In this document: piece by piece, positions 1 through 9,774 of the stretch
Layout: each line of letters begins with the position of its first letter
How positions within the stretch are numbered: the first letter of the stretch is position 1
DNA from: Stenotrophomonas lacuserhaii
Lineage (GTDB): Bacteria; Pseudomonadota; Gammaproteobacteria; Xanthomonadales; Xanthomonadaceae
DNA length: 64,000 nt
Reading direction: 5' to 3'
NCBI RefSeq assembly: GCF_014836545.1
Contig: NZ_JACSQS010000001.1
Location: 450,495-514,494, forward strand
Position numbers and translations under genes: made by a program
The notes under the pieces: generated by a model
Seen by the model: only the letters and a program-made list of their open reading frames with translations
What the model was told of the DNA's origin: nothing
Database searches by the model: none

Positions 1-126
1 GTGGGCTTGTTGGTGTTTCAGTTCTTAGTCGCCCGGCAGGCGGCTAAGAACTACGCTGAGCGGTTCGTCACCACGGTTGTCGCTCAAGCGCTGGCTAAAC
101 TCTCCGCGAAGCCTGCTGGAAATTGA
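1..126 (+). CDS. C-terminal fragment of an unidentified protein, cut by the window edge
   Basis: Frame 1 is open from the first base to a TGA at 124-126 and gives 41 residues. They begin with a hydrophobic stretch (GLLVFQFLVA) and continue as a plausible amphipathic helix rich in Ala, Lys and Arg. The composition resembles the end of a real membrane-associated protein, but no family can be named from so short a piece. The start lies outside the window. A chance open frame cannot be excluded. Confidence 0.4.
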   Translation: MGLLVFQFLVARQAAKNYAERFVTTVVAQALAKLSAKPAGN

Positions 127-307
127 GGTGCTGCCGACATGCCAGTGCCACTGTCCGAAGGCTCTAGCGCACCACATCCATATCAATCTCCTGTGGGAGA
201 AGACCAGATGCCAGTGGCGAGCCCAGGAAGGCGCATCGGAGGGCGGGATACGGTGAAGCAGGCACATGCCATGCGCGGGATCGAGGGCTCGTTGATCTGG
301 TCACAAG

Positions 308-1903
308 CTATAGGGAACCTGCCATACCAACAGGCTTCGACGCAGATTGGCTAGTGGCCATTTCCTTCGATTGCTGGATGACAGGTCTCATGAGAGCGAG
401 GAAATCCTCTTCGAAGTCGCCCACGCCGTCCCCATCTGCATTCGGAAATCGATTTTTCAGGTCCGTGAGGAAGTACATTCCACTGATCGTTGGATTGTTC
501 TCAACTCCGAACACCTCGATCATCGGGCGATCCTTCAACGTCGCGCAGGTGTACATTGCCCCCTCAAAGCTGAGCACGCGATACGGCACCTTATCGATCA
601 GATCTTCAGGAAGTCCCTTTTTGCTGATCTGATCCACCACATGACCATGCAGCGTCGTCGTGGTGATGTCGCTGAACAAGATCCAGTCTTCGAGAGTGAT
701 GATGATGTTGAAGTACTGGCAATCGTTTTCTTGCTTAGCCTGCATCTCACGATAGATGTTGGCGTAGTTCTGAACGACAGCCTCGGCGAGCTTTACAATG
801 TCCTTTTCCAAGTCACTGACCTGCTCCGCCACACGTCCACTCAACGACAAGCGCTTTGACTTGCACTCTACGAACGCGCAGTTTCCGGGCGACCTGACGA
901 TCCAGTCCGTCCCGTCATATCGCTGCTTTCTGATCTTTTGGGATTGCGGTTCTTCGACTTCATAGCGCTTCTCCAGGCTTCTAAGCATCCGACCCGTGAT
1001 GCTCTCGAACGCATCACCGAAGGCGTGGGGAAAACCCTTTGCGTTAACTAGGTCGAAATACAGACCTTCAAGCAATCGGCGCTCCAATGCTGGTGGCACT
1101 GGACACAAGACGCGATCTGGGTGGCCTGGAAACAATGAGATCAACGGATAGAAGTGAAATGCGTTGAAGGTGTACTCCCAGCAATCATTCTGACGCTGCG
1201 TCTCAATGAGCTTCTTGCGCATCGGCTCCAAACCACCGGTGATGCGTTCGAAGAAGCGTGTCGACTGCGATCTATCCACCCCAAGGATTGCGTAGTCCGT
1301 TGTGGTGTTCATATGTACCCGAATGAGTGCTGACGCGATCACGCCGAATGTCAGGACGAAATATGTATCGACATCGATCCCAAGATGCTCTTCGAAGATT
1401 GCCCGCAGGGCTGGCGTTCTGTACATCGCCAGGTAGCGACCGATCTTGGCCCGTGTCAGTCGGCTGAACCGCGGAAACTGGTCCTGCGCAATGCGGTGCA
1501 GCGTCAGCATAATGTCCGTATTTGGATTGTCCTCGTGCACATCATTAGCGAACTTATCCAAAGCACTCTTTACGTCTGCAAAGTCCGGCCAATTCGCTAA
1601 AGAATGCCCTGTAGGCCTCCCACTTCTGTCCGCATGCAAAAGCAGCTCGCGAGCCAGAAGCTCGACTTGGTGAGGAAAGAGATACTTCTCGATATCGTGG
1701 GAGTAGCCTCGCTCATCCCGGTGGAGATAGCTGTCAGGTAGTTTCACTTGGCCAGAGACCAGCCTTGAGTACTGCCATACGTGACGCAGCGAGTCCTCCA
1801 ACGGCACCTTCCGTAGCGCTGATTTTACCTTTGCATAGTCTGCTGGCACGTCGCGACTGTCCTTGAGCGAAGCCGCCGAGGATAGCACCAGCACACCCCT
1901 CAA
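308..1903 (-). CDS. PD-(D/E)XK nuclease-like hypothetical protein
   Basis: This 531-residue protein belongs to no family I can name. The region around residues 294-350 fits a restriction-endonuclease-like fold: an acidic helix residue in GDAFESITGRML (E300), then YDGTDWIV (D333), then AFVECKSKR (E346, K348). That is the D-x12-E-x-K spacing of PD-(D/E)XK enzymes. The first 290 residues are mostly helical and may form a recognition or partner-binding domain. The start at 1903 is TTG with a poor ribosome site, so the N-terminus is uncertain by a few codons. The gene is visibly less GC-rich than the DNA after 4.2 kb and is divergent from a metallopeptidase, which suggests transfer. A defence or DNA-processing role is inference only. 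Confidence 0.7.
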   Translation of the reverse strand: MRGVLVLSSAASLKDSRDVPADYAKVKSALRKVPLEDSLRHVWQYSRLVSGQVKLPDSYLHRDERGYSHDIEKYLFPHQVELLARELLLHADRSGRPTGHSLANWPDFADVKSALDKFANDVHEDNPNTDIMLTLHRIAQDQFPRFSRLTRAKIGRYLAMYRTPALRAIFEEHLGIDVDTYFVLTFGVIASALIRVHMNTTTDYAILGVDRSQSTRFFERITGGLEPMRKKLIETQRQNDCWEYTFNAFHFYPLISLFPGHPDRVLCPVPPALERRLLEGLYFDLVNAKGFPHAFGDAFESITGRMLRSLEKRYEVEEPQSQKIRKQRYDGTDWIVRSPGNCAFVECKSKRLSLSGRVAEQVSDLEKDIVKLAEAVVQNYANIYREMQAKQENDCQYFNIIITLEDWILFSDITTTTLHGHVVDQISKKGLPEDLIDKVPYRVLSFEGAMYTCATLKDRPMIEVFGVENNPTISGMYFLTDLKNRFPNADGDGVGDFEEDFLALMRPVIQQSKEMATSQSASKPVGMAGSL

Positions 1904-2337
1904 CGCTCCGGTGGTGAGCTACGGCGACAGCCTTATCGCCTGATCGCAGGAATCGTGGCCATGATCCTTGGCCTCTCATGGGAGAACGCAGGTTTGCAAC
2001 AAGCCCTCGGACACCATTCATCACAGGTATGCCTGTTTGGCGGCTCTCCAATTCTCCGAACATGCTTGGGCTTCCTGAACCCGGTTGTTCGTAGCCCTGA
2101 TAAATCGTCCTAATCGGGAGCTTTTTGCCGCTCGTCGACTGGCCATATAGATCTGCTTCTGGGCGAGCGCGAACGTCCAGGTAAGCGGGGGTTAACACCA
2201 ATGTGGCGTTTAAAGTAAAGTGTGGGAAGACGTCACGGCAACCTCCCCGTTGGGGAGATAGGGCGGCGTCAGACGAAGGAGTTTCGTCGACGGGTCTAGT
2301 CGCAAAGGCCTTTCAGACTGGAGTTGGGGAGGGTGTG
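1904..2337. other. Intergenic region between the divergent nuclease-like and metallopeptidase genes
   Basis: About 430 bases separate the two divergent coding regions if the metallopeptidase starts at 2338. I see no convincing conserved protein here. The frames that are open on either strand have composition unlike the neighbours. The region presumably holds both promoters and possibly a junction of acquired DNA, but no clear -35/-10 pair, repeat or integrase site was recognised. Confidence 0.4.
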
Positions 2338-3450
2338 GTGTTCGACTTCTTGCAAAAAAGCGCTTCTGACGCGCTGCCACTGGAGTTCGGACCTGTCACT
2401 GGGCGGGACCGGATTCAGATCACCGCAACATTGAAATGCAATGCTCAGGGAGCGCCTATGTTTTCGCAGGCACTGCCTTCCGACGTGCTCGAGAGCGCAG
2501 GAACATCATTGAACGGAAATGATGTGTGCCGCCATGTTTTTAGAATCATTCAGTCCCTCTTTGACGACCCGGCTCTAAAGCCCTTAACAAAGAAGGCTCA
2601 AGTTGTCGGTGTCATGAGCGATGAGTCATGTGTCAACGGCCTTGCAACACGACTGCATATTGGCGAGGACAAGCACCTAATCAACGTAACTTCAGGAACG
2701 ATGCTGCGCGGCACCGTTGCGTTGTACCGCCTACTCGGCCATCAAGTTCTTCAACAGGCTGGCAGTGAGTTCGTGCAAGAGGCCACATCTAAGTTTCACG
2801 CCCATCCATTCCCCATGCCGCGCGGTCTCGATTTACGCAAGTACGGTCTGGAGTGCGCTGTGTATGGGATGCTAGCGGTCTTCTGCCATGAGCTCGCCCA
2901 CGTTCTGAGGGGACATACGGCATTCGTAAGTCTGCGTCTCGGGCTGGACGCGTTGTGTGAAGCAGGAGAATCCAGAGATGGAGGGGCGCTCGACGTCAGG
3001 CGTCTAATTGAAGTCGACGCCGATGACTATGCCGGACAGTTTCTCGCAGACATCCTCTTCCGTAACCAAGTACAGACTAAACAGCTGCTGGAAGACACTG
3101 CAGCAACGGCCCGTTTCCTGAAGGTTGCAGCCGGTGTTCTGGCACTCTACTTGGGCTTCAACAAAGAGGGAGGCGCCTACTACGGCGGCCCTGCGCGGGC
3201 GCACTTGGTTCTATCGTCGCTGCTGCATCGCTGCACCGACGACCCCGAAGCTGCCTCCTGGCTGCGCGACCAGATTAAGGATATTCAAGCCGACATGGTT
3301 GGTGCGGGTCTCGTCACGCGGGAGGATGTTGCTCTTCTTGAAAAAGAAAAAGCGGACCTGGCCAACTTGAGCATCCCGGCCAGAAACGCAGTTGAGCACG
3401 AGTGGATCGCCGTTCGGCCATGGACGAATGAACTAAAGATCAGGGTGTAG
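2338..3450 (+). CDS. HEXXH zinc metallopeptidase-like protein
   Basis: The protein contains CHELAHVLRGH, a zinc-binding HEXXH helix. About 35 residues later comes LIEVDADDYAGQFL, which resembles the third-ligand helix of ImmA/IrrE and M48-type gluzincins (E-x-D-A-D-x-x-A/G). It is predicted soluble with no signal peptide. The chosen start is GTG at 2338, which has GGGGAGG just upstream and is directly followed by a well-formed sequence. An in-frame GTG at 2203 would add 45 residues of low-complexity character and is less likely. The gene is divergent from the PD-(D/E)XK-like gene and shares its lower GC. Its substrate is unknown; cleavage of a repressor or a toxin-like role are possibilities, not conclusions. 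Confidence 0.7.
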   Translation: MFDFLQKSASDALPLEFGPVTGRDRIQITATLKCNAQGAPMFSQALPSDVLESAGTSLNGNDVCRHVFRIIQSLFDDPALKPLTKKAQVVGVMSDESCVNGLATRLHIGEDKHLINVTSGTMLRGTVALYRLLGHQVLQQAGSEFVQEATSKFHAHPFPMPRGLDLRKYGLECAVYGMLAVFCHELAHVLRGHTAFVSLRLGLDALCEAGESRDGGALDVRRLIEVDADDYAGQFLADILFRNQVQTKQLLEDTAATARFLKVAAGVLALYLGFNKEGGAYYGGPARAHLVLSSLLHRCTDDPEAASWLRDQIKDIQADMVGAGLVTREDVALLEKEKADLANLSIPARNAVEHEWIAVRPWTNELKIRV

Positions 3451-3600
3451 CGCTCTGCACTAATCGAACAAGCTACGCCGCGTGTCGCATAGATTTTGCG
3501 GGGGCATCTCGTGCGCTGGCCAACGATATACCTATTAACGCTGGCAGCGTACGTTCGCCCTACCCCCGATAAACATCCCTAATCCAGCAGCGGAATTTCG

Positions 3601-4071
3601 GCATTTCCACCCCGTGGTCCTACCGGTGCCTGGCTCGCCGCATGTGGCAACCAGAACAGTTGACGGCGGTGGTGGCTCCGCCGGACTACCTGCTCAAGCA
3701 TGGACTCTCGGAGACACTGCATGACCCGATCGACCGCACCTGGTGGACTGTACGCGAGAGTTCGAGGAAATGGGCCGTCCTTAGAATGCGGATCGACCAT
3801 CGGCCGGTGTCAGCGATATGGGCATCGTGCTGCTGGCAACTGCTCAGTCGTTTGGGATCGCCTTGGCGCTTGAAGAGCTGGTAACAGGCCTCATCGAGGC
3901 GGGCACAATTGTTCGACTGACCCGTACTGGCGCCCTGCCTTTCCCGGTTACAACACCTGTTACCCACGCCGCCACCAGCCGTCGGCGGCATTCGCCTTGT
4001 TGGTGAGCGAGCTGCGCTCACGCGCCACCGAGGCGAAGACTCCATCCCGCATTGATGCACTGGGCACATAA
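3601..4071 (+). pseudogene. Decayed LysR-family regulator (effector-domain remnant)
   Basis: Three frames carry successive pieces of a LysR effector domain. One near 3650 reads LTAVVAPPDYLLKHG, matching the usual AVVGSPDYF region. One near 3845 reads FGIALALEELVTGLIEAG. The last, ending at TAA 4069-4071, reads PAFPGYNTCYPRRHQPSAAF, which closely parallels the C-terminus of the intact LysR gene at 11783-12676. No single frame joins them and no helix-turn-helix region remains upstream, so frameshifts and a lost 5' end have inactivated it. It sits just upstream of the pao-like operon and may once have regulated it. Confidence 0.65.
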
Positions 4072-4247
4072 GAGCATTCGCGAATCGTGCGGTTTTAAAT
4101 ACCACCGCCTCGGCTAGCATCAGTGCAGTGAATCGGTGCCAGCACTTTCCTGCCAGCTGAGAGGCCCAGCATCATGACCCTGCTCGCCCGGGCGTACGCA
4201 CGTCCTGATTTCTGCGTGGTGGAAAGCCGTCCCGAGGCATCTCGCCC

Positions 4248-4889
4248 ATGACGGACGTTCGATTGACCCGAAGAGAGCTGCTGGCAATGGGCGCGACGAC
4301 CACGGCGGGCGCCGTGGCAGCGCTCACTCCTTTGCCCGCCCATGCGACCGCCAGGGAAGATCACTCGAGAGCGTTGCCGGTCCACGAATCCACAGTCTCG
4401 CTGGAGGTCAACGGACGCCCCCTCGTGCTGCAGGTCGACAACCGAGGCAGCCTGCTCGATGTGCTGCGCGAGCAACTGCGCCTCACGGGGACCAAGAAAG
4501 GCTGCGACCAAGGACAATGCGGCGCCTGCACGATCCTCGTCGATGGTCGACGGATCAACTCCTGCCTGACATTGGCGGTCATGTTCGAAGGCGCTTCGAT
4601 CACCACCATCGAGGGAATTGGTACGGCAGCGCAGGCTCACCCGCTGCAGCGGGCGTTCGTGAAACATGATGGCTACCAGTGCGGTTACTGCACGCCGGGT
4701 CAGATCTGCTCGGCGATCGGCGCCCTGGATGAGATCGAACGCGGCGTTCCCAGCTTCGCCAGTGACGATCCTGCCGCCATGCCTGAGCGGACGGAACCTG
4801 AGATCCGCGAGCGGATGAGCGGCAACCTCTGCCGCTGCGGCGCCTACCCCAACATCGTCGCGGCGATCCTCGAAAGCGTGGAGACCTGA
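4248..4889 (+). CDS. paoA: Tat-exported [2Fe-2S] subunit of aldehyde oxidoreductase (PaoA-like)
   Basis: This 213-residue protein is the iron-sulfur subunit of a xanthine-oxidase-family molybdoenzyme. It starts with a twin-arginine signal ([10 protein letters not shown], cleavage after about residue 33). The plant-type ferredoxin cysteines are C86, C91, C94 and C106, and the second cluster uses C145, C148, C195 and C197. Length and order match Escherichia coli PaoA, which carries the Tat signal for the whole periplasmic PaoABC complex. A GAGG lies about 10 bases before the ATG. The FAD subunit begins one base after the stop, so the two are co-transcribed. In the family, electrons pass from the Mo centre through these clusters to FAD. 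Confidence 0.9.
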   Translation: MTDVRLTRRELLAMGATTTAGAVAALTPLPAHATAREDHSRALPVHESTVSLEVNGRPLVLQVDNRGSLLDVLREQLRLTGTKKGCDQGQCGACTILVDGRRINSCLTLAVMFEGASITTIEGIGTAAQAHPLQRAFVKHDGYQCGYCTPGQICSAIGALDEIERGVPSFASDDPAAMPERTEPEIRERMSGNLCRCGAYPNIVAAILESVET

Positions 4890-4890
4890 G

Positions 4891-5838
4891 ATGAAGCAGT
4901 TCACCTTCGAGCGCGCGACCTCGCCTGCCGATGCCGTCCAGAAAGCAACCCATACACCGGGCGCCCGCTTCATCGCAGGCGGTACGAACCTGCTTGACCT
5001 GATGAAACTGCAGATCGAGTCTCCTACCCACCTGATCGACATCAATGCCATCGGCCTGGACACCGTCGAATCGACGCAGGATGGCGGAATAAGGATCGGC
5101 GCACTGGTGCGCAATGCCGACCTGGCGGCGCACCCGCGCGTGCGCAATGAGTACGGCGTGTTGTCGTCGGCCCTGGTATCAGCTGCGTCGGGCCAGCTGC
5201 GAAACCGGGCCACGACCGGCGGAAACCTGTTGCAACGCACGCGCTGCCCGTACTTTTACGACACCAACCAGCCGTGTAACAAGCGACTGCCCGGGTCGGG
5301 GTGCGCAGCCCTTGGCGGTTACAGCCGCCAACTGGCCGTCGTGGGTGCGAGCACGGAGTGCATTGCCACCCATCCCAGTGACATGGCCGTGGCACTGCAG
5401 GCCTTGGGCGCGGTGGTGGAAACACAGCAGCCAGGCGGTTCGAGCGGACAACACACGCTGGAGGCGCTGTATCGCGCACCCGGCTCCACACCGCACCTGG
5501 AGACGGCGCTGATGCCAGGTGAGCTGATCACCGGGGTCCGCCTGCCCCCTCCCCCTGCGGGCCGCCAGGTGTACCGGAAACTGCGCGACCGCGCGTCTTA
5601 CGCGTTTGCGCTGGTGTCAGTGGCGGCGATCGTTGATGGCCCGGCCATGCGCGTGGCCGTGGGCGGCATATCGCACAAGCCCTGGTCGCCACGCGGGCAC
5701 GCTGGACATTCCGCTGCCGCGATCATGTCCGCACTCCGCGCTGAAGCGACAACCTCGGCGATAGCCACCGAACAGAACCGCTTCAAGCTGGATCTCGTCG
5801 AGCGCACTCTCGCTTCTATCCTCAACCGCACCACGTGA
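4891..5838 (+). CDS. paoB: FAD-binding subunit of aldehyde oxidoreductase (PaoB-like)
   Basis: The protein is 315 residues, close to the length of E. coli PaoB. The N-terminal FAD-binding domain has the typical [13 protein letters not shown] loop (residues 28-40) and [13 protein letters not shown]. It is followed by cysteines C119, C129 and C138 in [20 protein letters not shown], a pattern seen in PaoB-type subunits that bind an extra [4Fe-4S] cluster. It has no signal peptide of its own and should be exported in complex with the Tat-bearing small subunit. It lies between the [2Fe-2S] and Mo subunit genes in the standard order. Confidence 0.9.
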   Translation: MKQFTFERATSPADAVQKATHTPGARFIAGGTNLLDLMKLQIESPTHLIDINAIGLDTVESTQDGGIRIGALVRNADLAAHPRVRNEYGVLSSALVSAASGQLRNRATTGGNLLQRTRCPYFYDTNQPCNKRLPGSGCAALGGYSRQLAVVGASTECIATHPSDMAVALQALGAVVETQQPGGSSGQHTLEALYRAPGSTPHLETALMPGELITGVRLPPPPAGRQVYRKLRDRASYAFALVSVAAIVDGPAMRVAVGGISHKPWSPRGHAGHSAAAIMSALRAEATTSAIATEQNRFKLDLVERTLASILNRTT

Positions 5839-5869
5839 TGCGCCATCTCCCGATGGAAGGAGGAACAAC

Positions 5870-8056
5870 GTGAAGTTTGACCAACCCGCAGGCGAGAATC
5901 CGATTGATCGGCAAACCGTGGTCGGACAGCCGCTGGACCGCCTCGACGGTCCGCTCAAGACCGCCGGCCAAGCACGCTACGCTTACGAACAGCATGACGT
6001 GGCGACTGGCCAACTCTACGGGGTGATTGTTGGCGCTTCCATCGGCCACGGGCGCCTGCTGGACATCAACACGGACAGGGCCCGTTCCGCGCCCGGGGTT
6101 CTCGCCGTGCTGACCGCGCGCAACGCAGGCCCTCTTGGCAAGGGAGAATTCTATGTCGCGACGCCGCTGGTTTCCGATGCGGTTTCGCATTACCACCAGG
6201 CGATCGCCGTGGTGGTCGCCAGCACCTTCGAGCAGGCCCGCGCGGCCGCGCATCTTGTCCACGCACGTTACGAGAGAGTCCGTGGCGCCTTTGATCTTTC
6301 ATCCGCGGTATTTCCCGAGGAGCCGCCGGCCAACAGCCCCGACGTGCACATCGGCGATTTCGACGCCGCCTTCGCAGCCAGTGCCGTGAGGGTCGACGAA
6401 ATCTACGAAACACCGGACCAGTCCCACGCCATGATGGAGCCGCATGCCACGGTCGCCACCTGGAACGACGGCAAGCTGACGATCTGGACGGCGATCCAGA
6501 TTGTTTCGTGGGGCATGCGTGACCTGTCGAAGATTTTCGGGACGCCGCAATCCGACATTCGCATCATTTCGCCCTACATCGGTGGCGGCTTCGGCGGAAA
6601 GGCCAGCGTCCTCAGTGATGCCGTGCTGGCGGCGGCGGCCTCGCGTCTTTGCGGACGCCCGGTCAAGATCGCCCTGGAACGCAACCTGATGTTCAACAAC
6701 ACCTCGCACCGGCCAGCCACCCGGCAGCGCGTGCGGATCGGCGCGGACAACGCGGGGCGGCTGCAGGCGATCGGTCATGAGACCTGGTCCGGCAACCTGG
6801 TCGGTGGGCCCGCGGAGCGCTCCACCATCCCCACTGCGTCCCTGTATGCGGGGGCGAACCGGCTGCTGCGCACACGGCTGGCCAGGCTGGACCTGCCCGA
6901 AGGCAACGCGATGCGCGCGCCCGGCGAAGCGCCTGGCCTGATGGCCTTCGAGGTGGCGATGGATGAGCTGGCAGAGAGGCTGCAGCTGGATCCTCTTGAG
7001 CTTCGCCTGCGCAACGATGCGGACAGAGACCCGACGCTGGACAAGCCATTCAGTACACGCCGTTTCACCGATTGCCTGCGCATCGGCGCGGAGCGGTTCG
7101 GCTGGGACCGCCGCGCGCGCGTGCCCGGCTCCGTCCGCGATGGGGATGAGCTGGTGGGACTGGGGCTGGCAAGTGCCATCCGCGGCAACAACGTGACCAA
7201 CTCAGCGGTGCGCGTCCGCCTGCAGGCTGGCGGCAGGCTCATTGTTGAAACGGACATGACCGACATCGGCACCGGCAGCTATACGATCATCGGGCAGACC
7301 GCGGCGGAGATGCTTGGACTGCCCCTTGAGCGTGTCGATGTGCGACTGGGGGATTCCAGTTTTCCCCGGGCGTCGGGCTCCCTCGGCCAGCGCGGGGCGA
7401 ACAGTTCAACCTCGGGCGCCTTCGCGGCATGCCAGAAACTTCGAGAGGCGCTGTGCGCGGCCGCCGGCGCGGACCTTGCTGAGTGTGAGTTCCAAGGCGG
7501 TGAGCTGCTGCATGATGGCAAGCGCATACCGCTTCAGCAGCTGGTCGTGGGGCGTGAGCTCGTTGCCGAGGACGGCATCGAGTTCGACACGGCGCGGGGC
7601 GGGCTGGCCCACCAGACCTTCGGGGCGCACTTCTGCGAGGTACGCGTCAACCGTTTCACCGGCGAACTGCGCGTTACGCGGATGCTGGCGGTGTGCGCGG
7701 CAGGCCGCATACTCAATCCAAAGACAGCCCGCAGCCAGGTCATCGGGGCGATGACCATGGGCCTGGGCGGCGCACTGATGGAATCACTCGCCGTGGATCG
7801 GCGCCTGGGCTATTTCGTCAATCATGACCTGGCAAGTTACGAGGTCCCGGTGCATGCGGACATCATTGACCAGCAGGTGATTTTCATCGACGAACTGGAT
7901 CCGCACTCCTCACCCATGAAAGCCAAAGGGGTGAGCGAACTCGGCATATCCGGGGTGGCAGCGGCCGTTGCCAATGCGGTCTACAACGCGACTGGCGCAC
8001 GCGTACGCAGCTACCCGATCACGATCGAGAAGATCTTCCCGCACCTGCCTGCCTGA
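5870..8056 (+). CDS. paoC: Molybdopterin-binding catalytic subunit of aldehyde oxidoreductase (PaoC-like)
   Basis: This 728-residue protein has the two-part aldehyde oxidase/xanthine dehydrogenase molybdopterin domains. Visible family marks are IGGGFGGKA (near 236), the APGEAPG loop (near 350), and KGVSELGISG, where E690 matches the catalytic glutamate (E692 in E. coli PaoC); one Gly of the usual GVGE is Ser here. The start is GTG at 5870, preceded by an excellent AAGGAGG. The substrate is probably an aromatic or aliphatic aldehyde, oxidised to the acid in the periplasm. No XdhC/PaoD-type cofactor-insertion chaperone gene is present nearby. A second, diverged copy is at 25961-28240. Confidence 0.9.
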   Translation: MKFDQPAGENPIDRQTVVGQPLDRLDGPLKTAGQARYAYEQHDVATGQLYGVIVGASIGHGRLLDINTDRARSAPGVLAVLTARNAGPLGKGEFYVATPLVSDAVSHYHQAIAVVVASTFEQARAAAHLVHARYERVRGAFDLSSAVFPEEPPANSPDVHIGDFDAAFAASAVRVDEIYETPDQSHAMMEPHATVATWNDGKLTIWTAIQIVSWGMRDLSKIFGTPQSDIRIISPYIGGGFGGKASVLSDAVLAAAASRLCGRPVKIALERNLMFNNTSHRPATRQRVRIGADNAGRLQAIGHETWSGNLVGGPAERSTIPTASLYAGANRLLRTRLARLDLPEGNAMRAPGEAPGLMAFEVAMDELAERLQLDPLELRLRNDADRDPTLDKPFSTRRFTDCLRIGAERFGWDRRARVPGSVRDGDELVGLGLASAIRGNNVTNSAVRVRLQAGGRLIVETDMTDIGTGSYTIIGQTAAEMLGLPLERVDVRLGDSSFPRASGSLGQRGANSSTSGAFAACQKLREALCAAAGADLAECEFQGGELLHDGKRIPLQQLVVGRELVAEDGIEFDTARGGLAHQTFGAHFCEVRVNRFTGELRVTRMLAVCAAGRILNPKTARSQVIGAMTMGLGGALMESLAVDRRLGYFVNHDLASYEVPVHADIIDQQVIFIDELDPHSSPMKAKGVSELGISGVAAAVANAVYNATGARVRSYPITIEKIFPHLPA

Positions 8057-8218
8057 GGTGCAGGCAGTAATGCGCGGCGATTCATACCGTGGGCGAATGA
8101 CTGATATCCGTTCCATGTCCTTCCGCCATGAGTCCGCGGCCGTTAGCGTTAGGACCTGCTACCGCGCGCTTCAGTGAAAGCCGCCGCGGTGATCGCGAAC
8201 CTGGCTGAAAGGAACACC

Positions 8219-9301
8219 ATGACCCGAACCCTCCTGCGCGCCACGATCCTGGCGGCGATGACCGGCCTGATGGCAGGCAACGCCGCAGCTGCAGATTACC
8301 GCCTCAATCCGTACTCGCTGGCTTACGAGGGGGCCATTTCCACCAATGCCGCCGGACAGGTCAACATCTATCCGGTCGTCTACCCCCTCAACGGGGTGGA
8401 AATCGCAGCGAACATCTACACCCCGGCGGGATATCCGTCAGCTGGCTCCTACCCTGCGGTGGTCGTGGCCCATCCCAACGGCGGCGTGAAGGAACAGGTT
8501 GCCGGACTGTACGCCCAGCGCCTGGCGGAACAGGGTTACATCGCCATCACCGCCGATGCCGCTTACCAGGGCGGCAGTGGCGGAACACCGCGCAACGTGG
8601 ACAAGCCGGCCTTCCGCATTGAGGACATCCATGGCATGGCGGACTTCATCTCGCGCTATCCGGGCGTGGATAACGCGCGACTGGGCCTGCTCGGCCTGTG
8701 CGGCGGCGGCGGCTATTCACTGGCCGCTGCCGCAACGGACAAGCGCTTCAGAGCGGTGGCCACCATCAGCATGTTCAACTCAGGGCGCGTGCGCCGGAAC
8801 GGATACGCTGATTCGCAGTTGCAAACCATCCAGCATCGGCTGCGGCAGGCCTCTGACGCGCGCGCGCAGGAGGCCGCAAGGGGCGAAGTCCTTTATTCCG
8901 GTGACGCCAACCTTTCCGAGGAGCAGATCGCCTCCCTCCCGTTCGATCTCTATCGGCAGGGGTATGAGTACTACTGGAAGACCCATGCGCACCCGCGCTC
9001 CACCTTCCGCTACACCACCAGCAGCCTGATGGATCTCATGCGCTGGGATGCGACCGACCAGATGGCGCTGGTCGACCAGCCGCTGTTGATGATTGCCGGC
9101 ACCAAGGCCGACAGCTTGTACATGTCCGAGGATGCATTCGCCAAGGCGACCGGCACCGAAGACAAGGAGCTGTTCACCCTGGACGGCGCAACCCACATCG
9201 AAACCTACTGGGTGCCCCGCTACGTCAATGCTGCCGTCAGCAAGCTGGCGACCTTCTACGCACGCACTCTGGCGCCCGCAACCACCGGAGAGCGCTCGTG
9301 A
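8219..9301 (+). CDS. Exported alpha/beta hydrolase of dienelactone-hydrolase type
   Basis: The 360-residue product begins with a clear signal peptide (charged start, LLRATILAAMTGLMAG, AAA-A cleavage near residue 25). The start ATG at 8219 follows AAAGGAA; an in-frame ATG 15 codons earlier would bury the signal. The nucleophile elbow reads LGLCGGGGYS, so the likely nucleophile is C161, as in dienelactone hydrolases rather than the usual Ser. The catalytic His probably lies in DGATHIETYW near the C-terminus. The stop overlaps the cupin start by four bases, so these form one operon. Substrate unknown. Confidence 0.82.
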   Translation: MTRTLLRATILAAMTGLMAGNAAAADYRLNPYSLAYEGAISTNAAGQVNIYPVVYPLNGVEIAANIYTPAGYPSAGSYPAVVVAHPNGGVKEQVAGLYAQRLAEQGYIAITADAAYQGGSGGTPRNVDKPAFRIEDIHGMADFISRYPGVDNARLGLLGLCGGGGYSLAAAATDKRFRAVATISMFNSGRVRRNGYADSQLQTIQHRLRQASDARAQEAARGEVLYSGDANLSEEQIASLPFDLYRQGYEYYWKTHAHPRSTFRYTTSSLMDLMRWDATDQMALVDQPLLMIAGTKADSLYMSEDAFAKATGTEDKELFTLDGATHIETYWVPRYVNAAVSKLATFYARTLAPATTGERS

Positions 9302-9774
9302 TCAGACTGATACTCGGAACCGCCCTGGCCGCAGCCGCCCCCTTTGCACAGGCCGATTCCGAGGTGGCCGGCGGGCAGACGATCATCCGCAAAGGCACGC
9401 GGCCTTCGGTGACCGGCCCGGCGGATCGGTTCACCGGCCACGTGCGTGTGGATCCGCTGTTTGCCGCTGATGAGGAGATCCCGGCAAGCGCAGCCTACGT
9501 GACCTTCGAGCCCGGTGCGCGCTCGGCGTGGCACGTGCACCCTGCCGGGCAACGGCTGGTTGTCGTCGCCGGTGCGGGCCTCACCCAGCAGTGGGGAAAG
9601 GCCGTGCAGGAGATCCATCCCGGCGATGTAGTGGTATGCCCTGCCGGGGTGAAGCACTGGCATGGTGCAGCGCCCGACAGTCCGATGACCCACTTGGCAA
9701 TGGGCGGCGTGTCGGAAGGGAAAGTCGTTCAGTGGATGGAGGCCGTCACCGATGACCAGTACCACGCCCGCTAG
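9298..9774 (+). CDS. Exported cupin-domain protein
   Basis: This 158-residue protein has a short signal peptide ending in AQA at about residue 19 and a single cupin barrel. Cupin motif 1 is seen as WHVHPAGQ, where the usual Glu ligand position is Gln, and motif 2 as GDVVVCPAGVKHWHG. Related proteins are often annotated as quercetin-dioxygenase-like cupins or manganese-dependent mandelonitrile lyases. The GTG start overlaps the upstream TGA (GTGA), and its end overlaps the next gene by 23 bases, indicating translational coupling. The specific reaction is not known. Confidence 0.82.
   Translation: MIRLILGTALAAAAPFAQADSEVAGGQTIIRKGTRPSVTGPADRFTGHVRVDPLFAADEEIPASAAYVTFEPGARSAWHVHPAGQRLVVVAGAGLTQQWGKAVQEIHPGDVVVCPAGVKHWHGAAPDSPMTHLAMGGVSEGKVVQWMEAVTDDQYHAR

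Noticed and set aside
1734..2201. A 155-codon minus-strand frame upstream of the nuclease-like gene
   Set aside because: It overlaps the start of the nuclease-like gene in another frame and its composition is not protein-like. It might hide a frameshifted N-terminus, but I saw no supporting motif.
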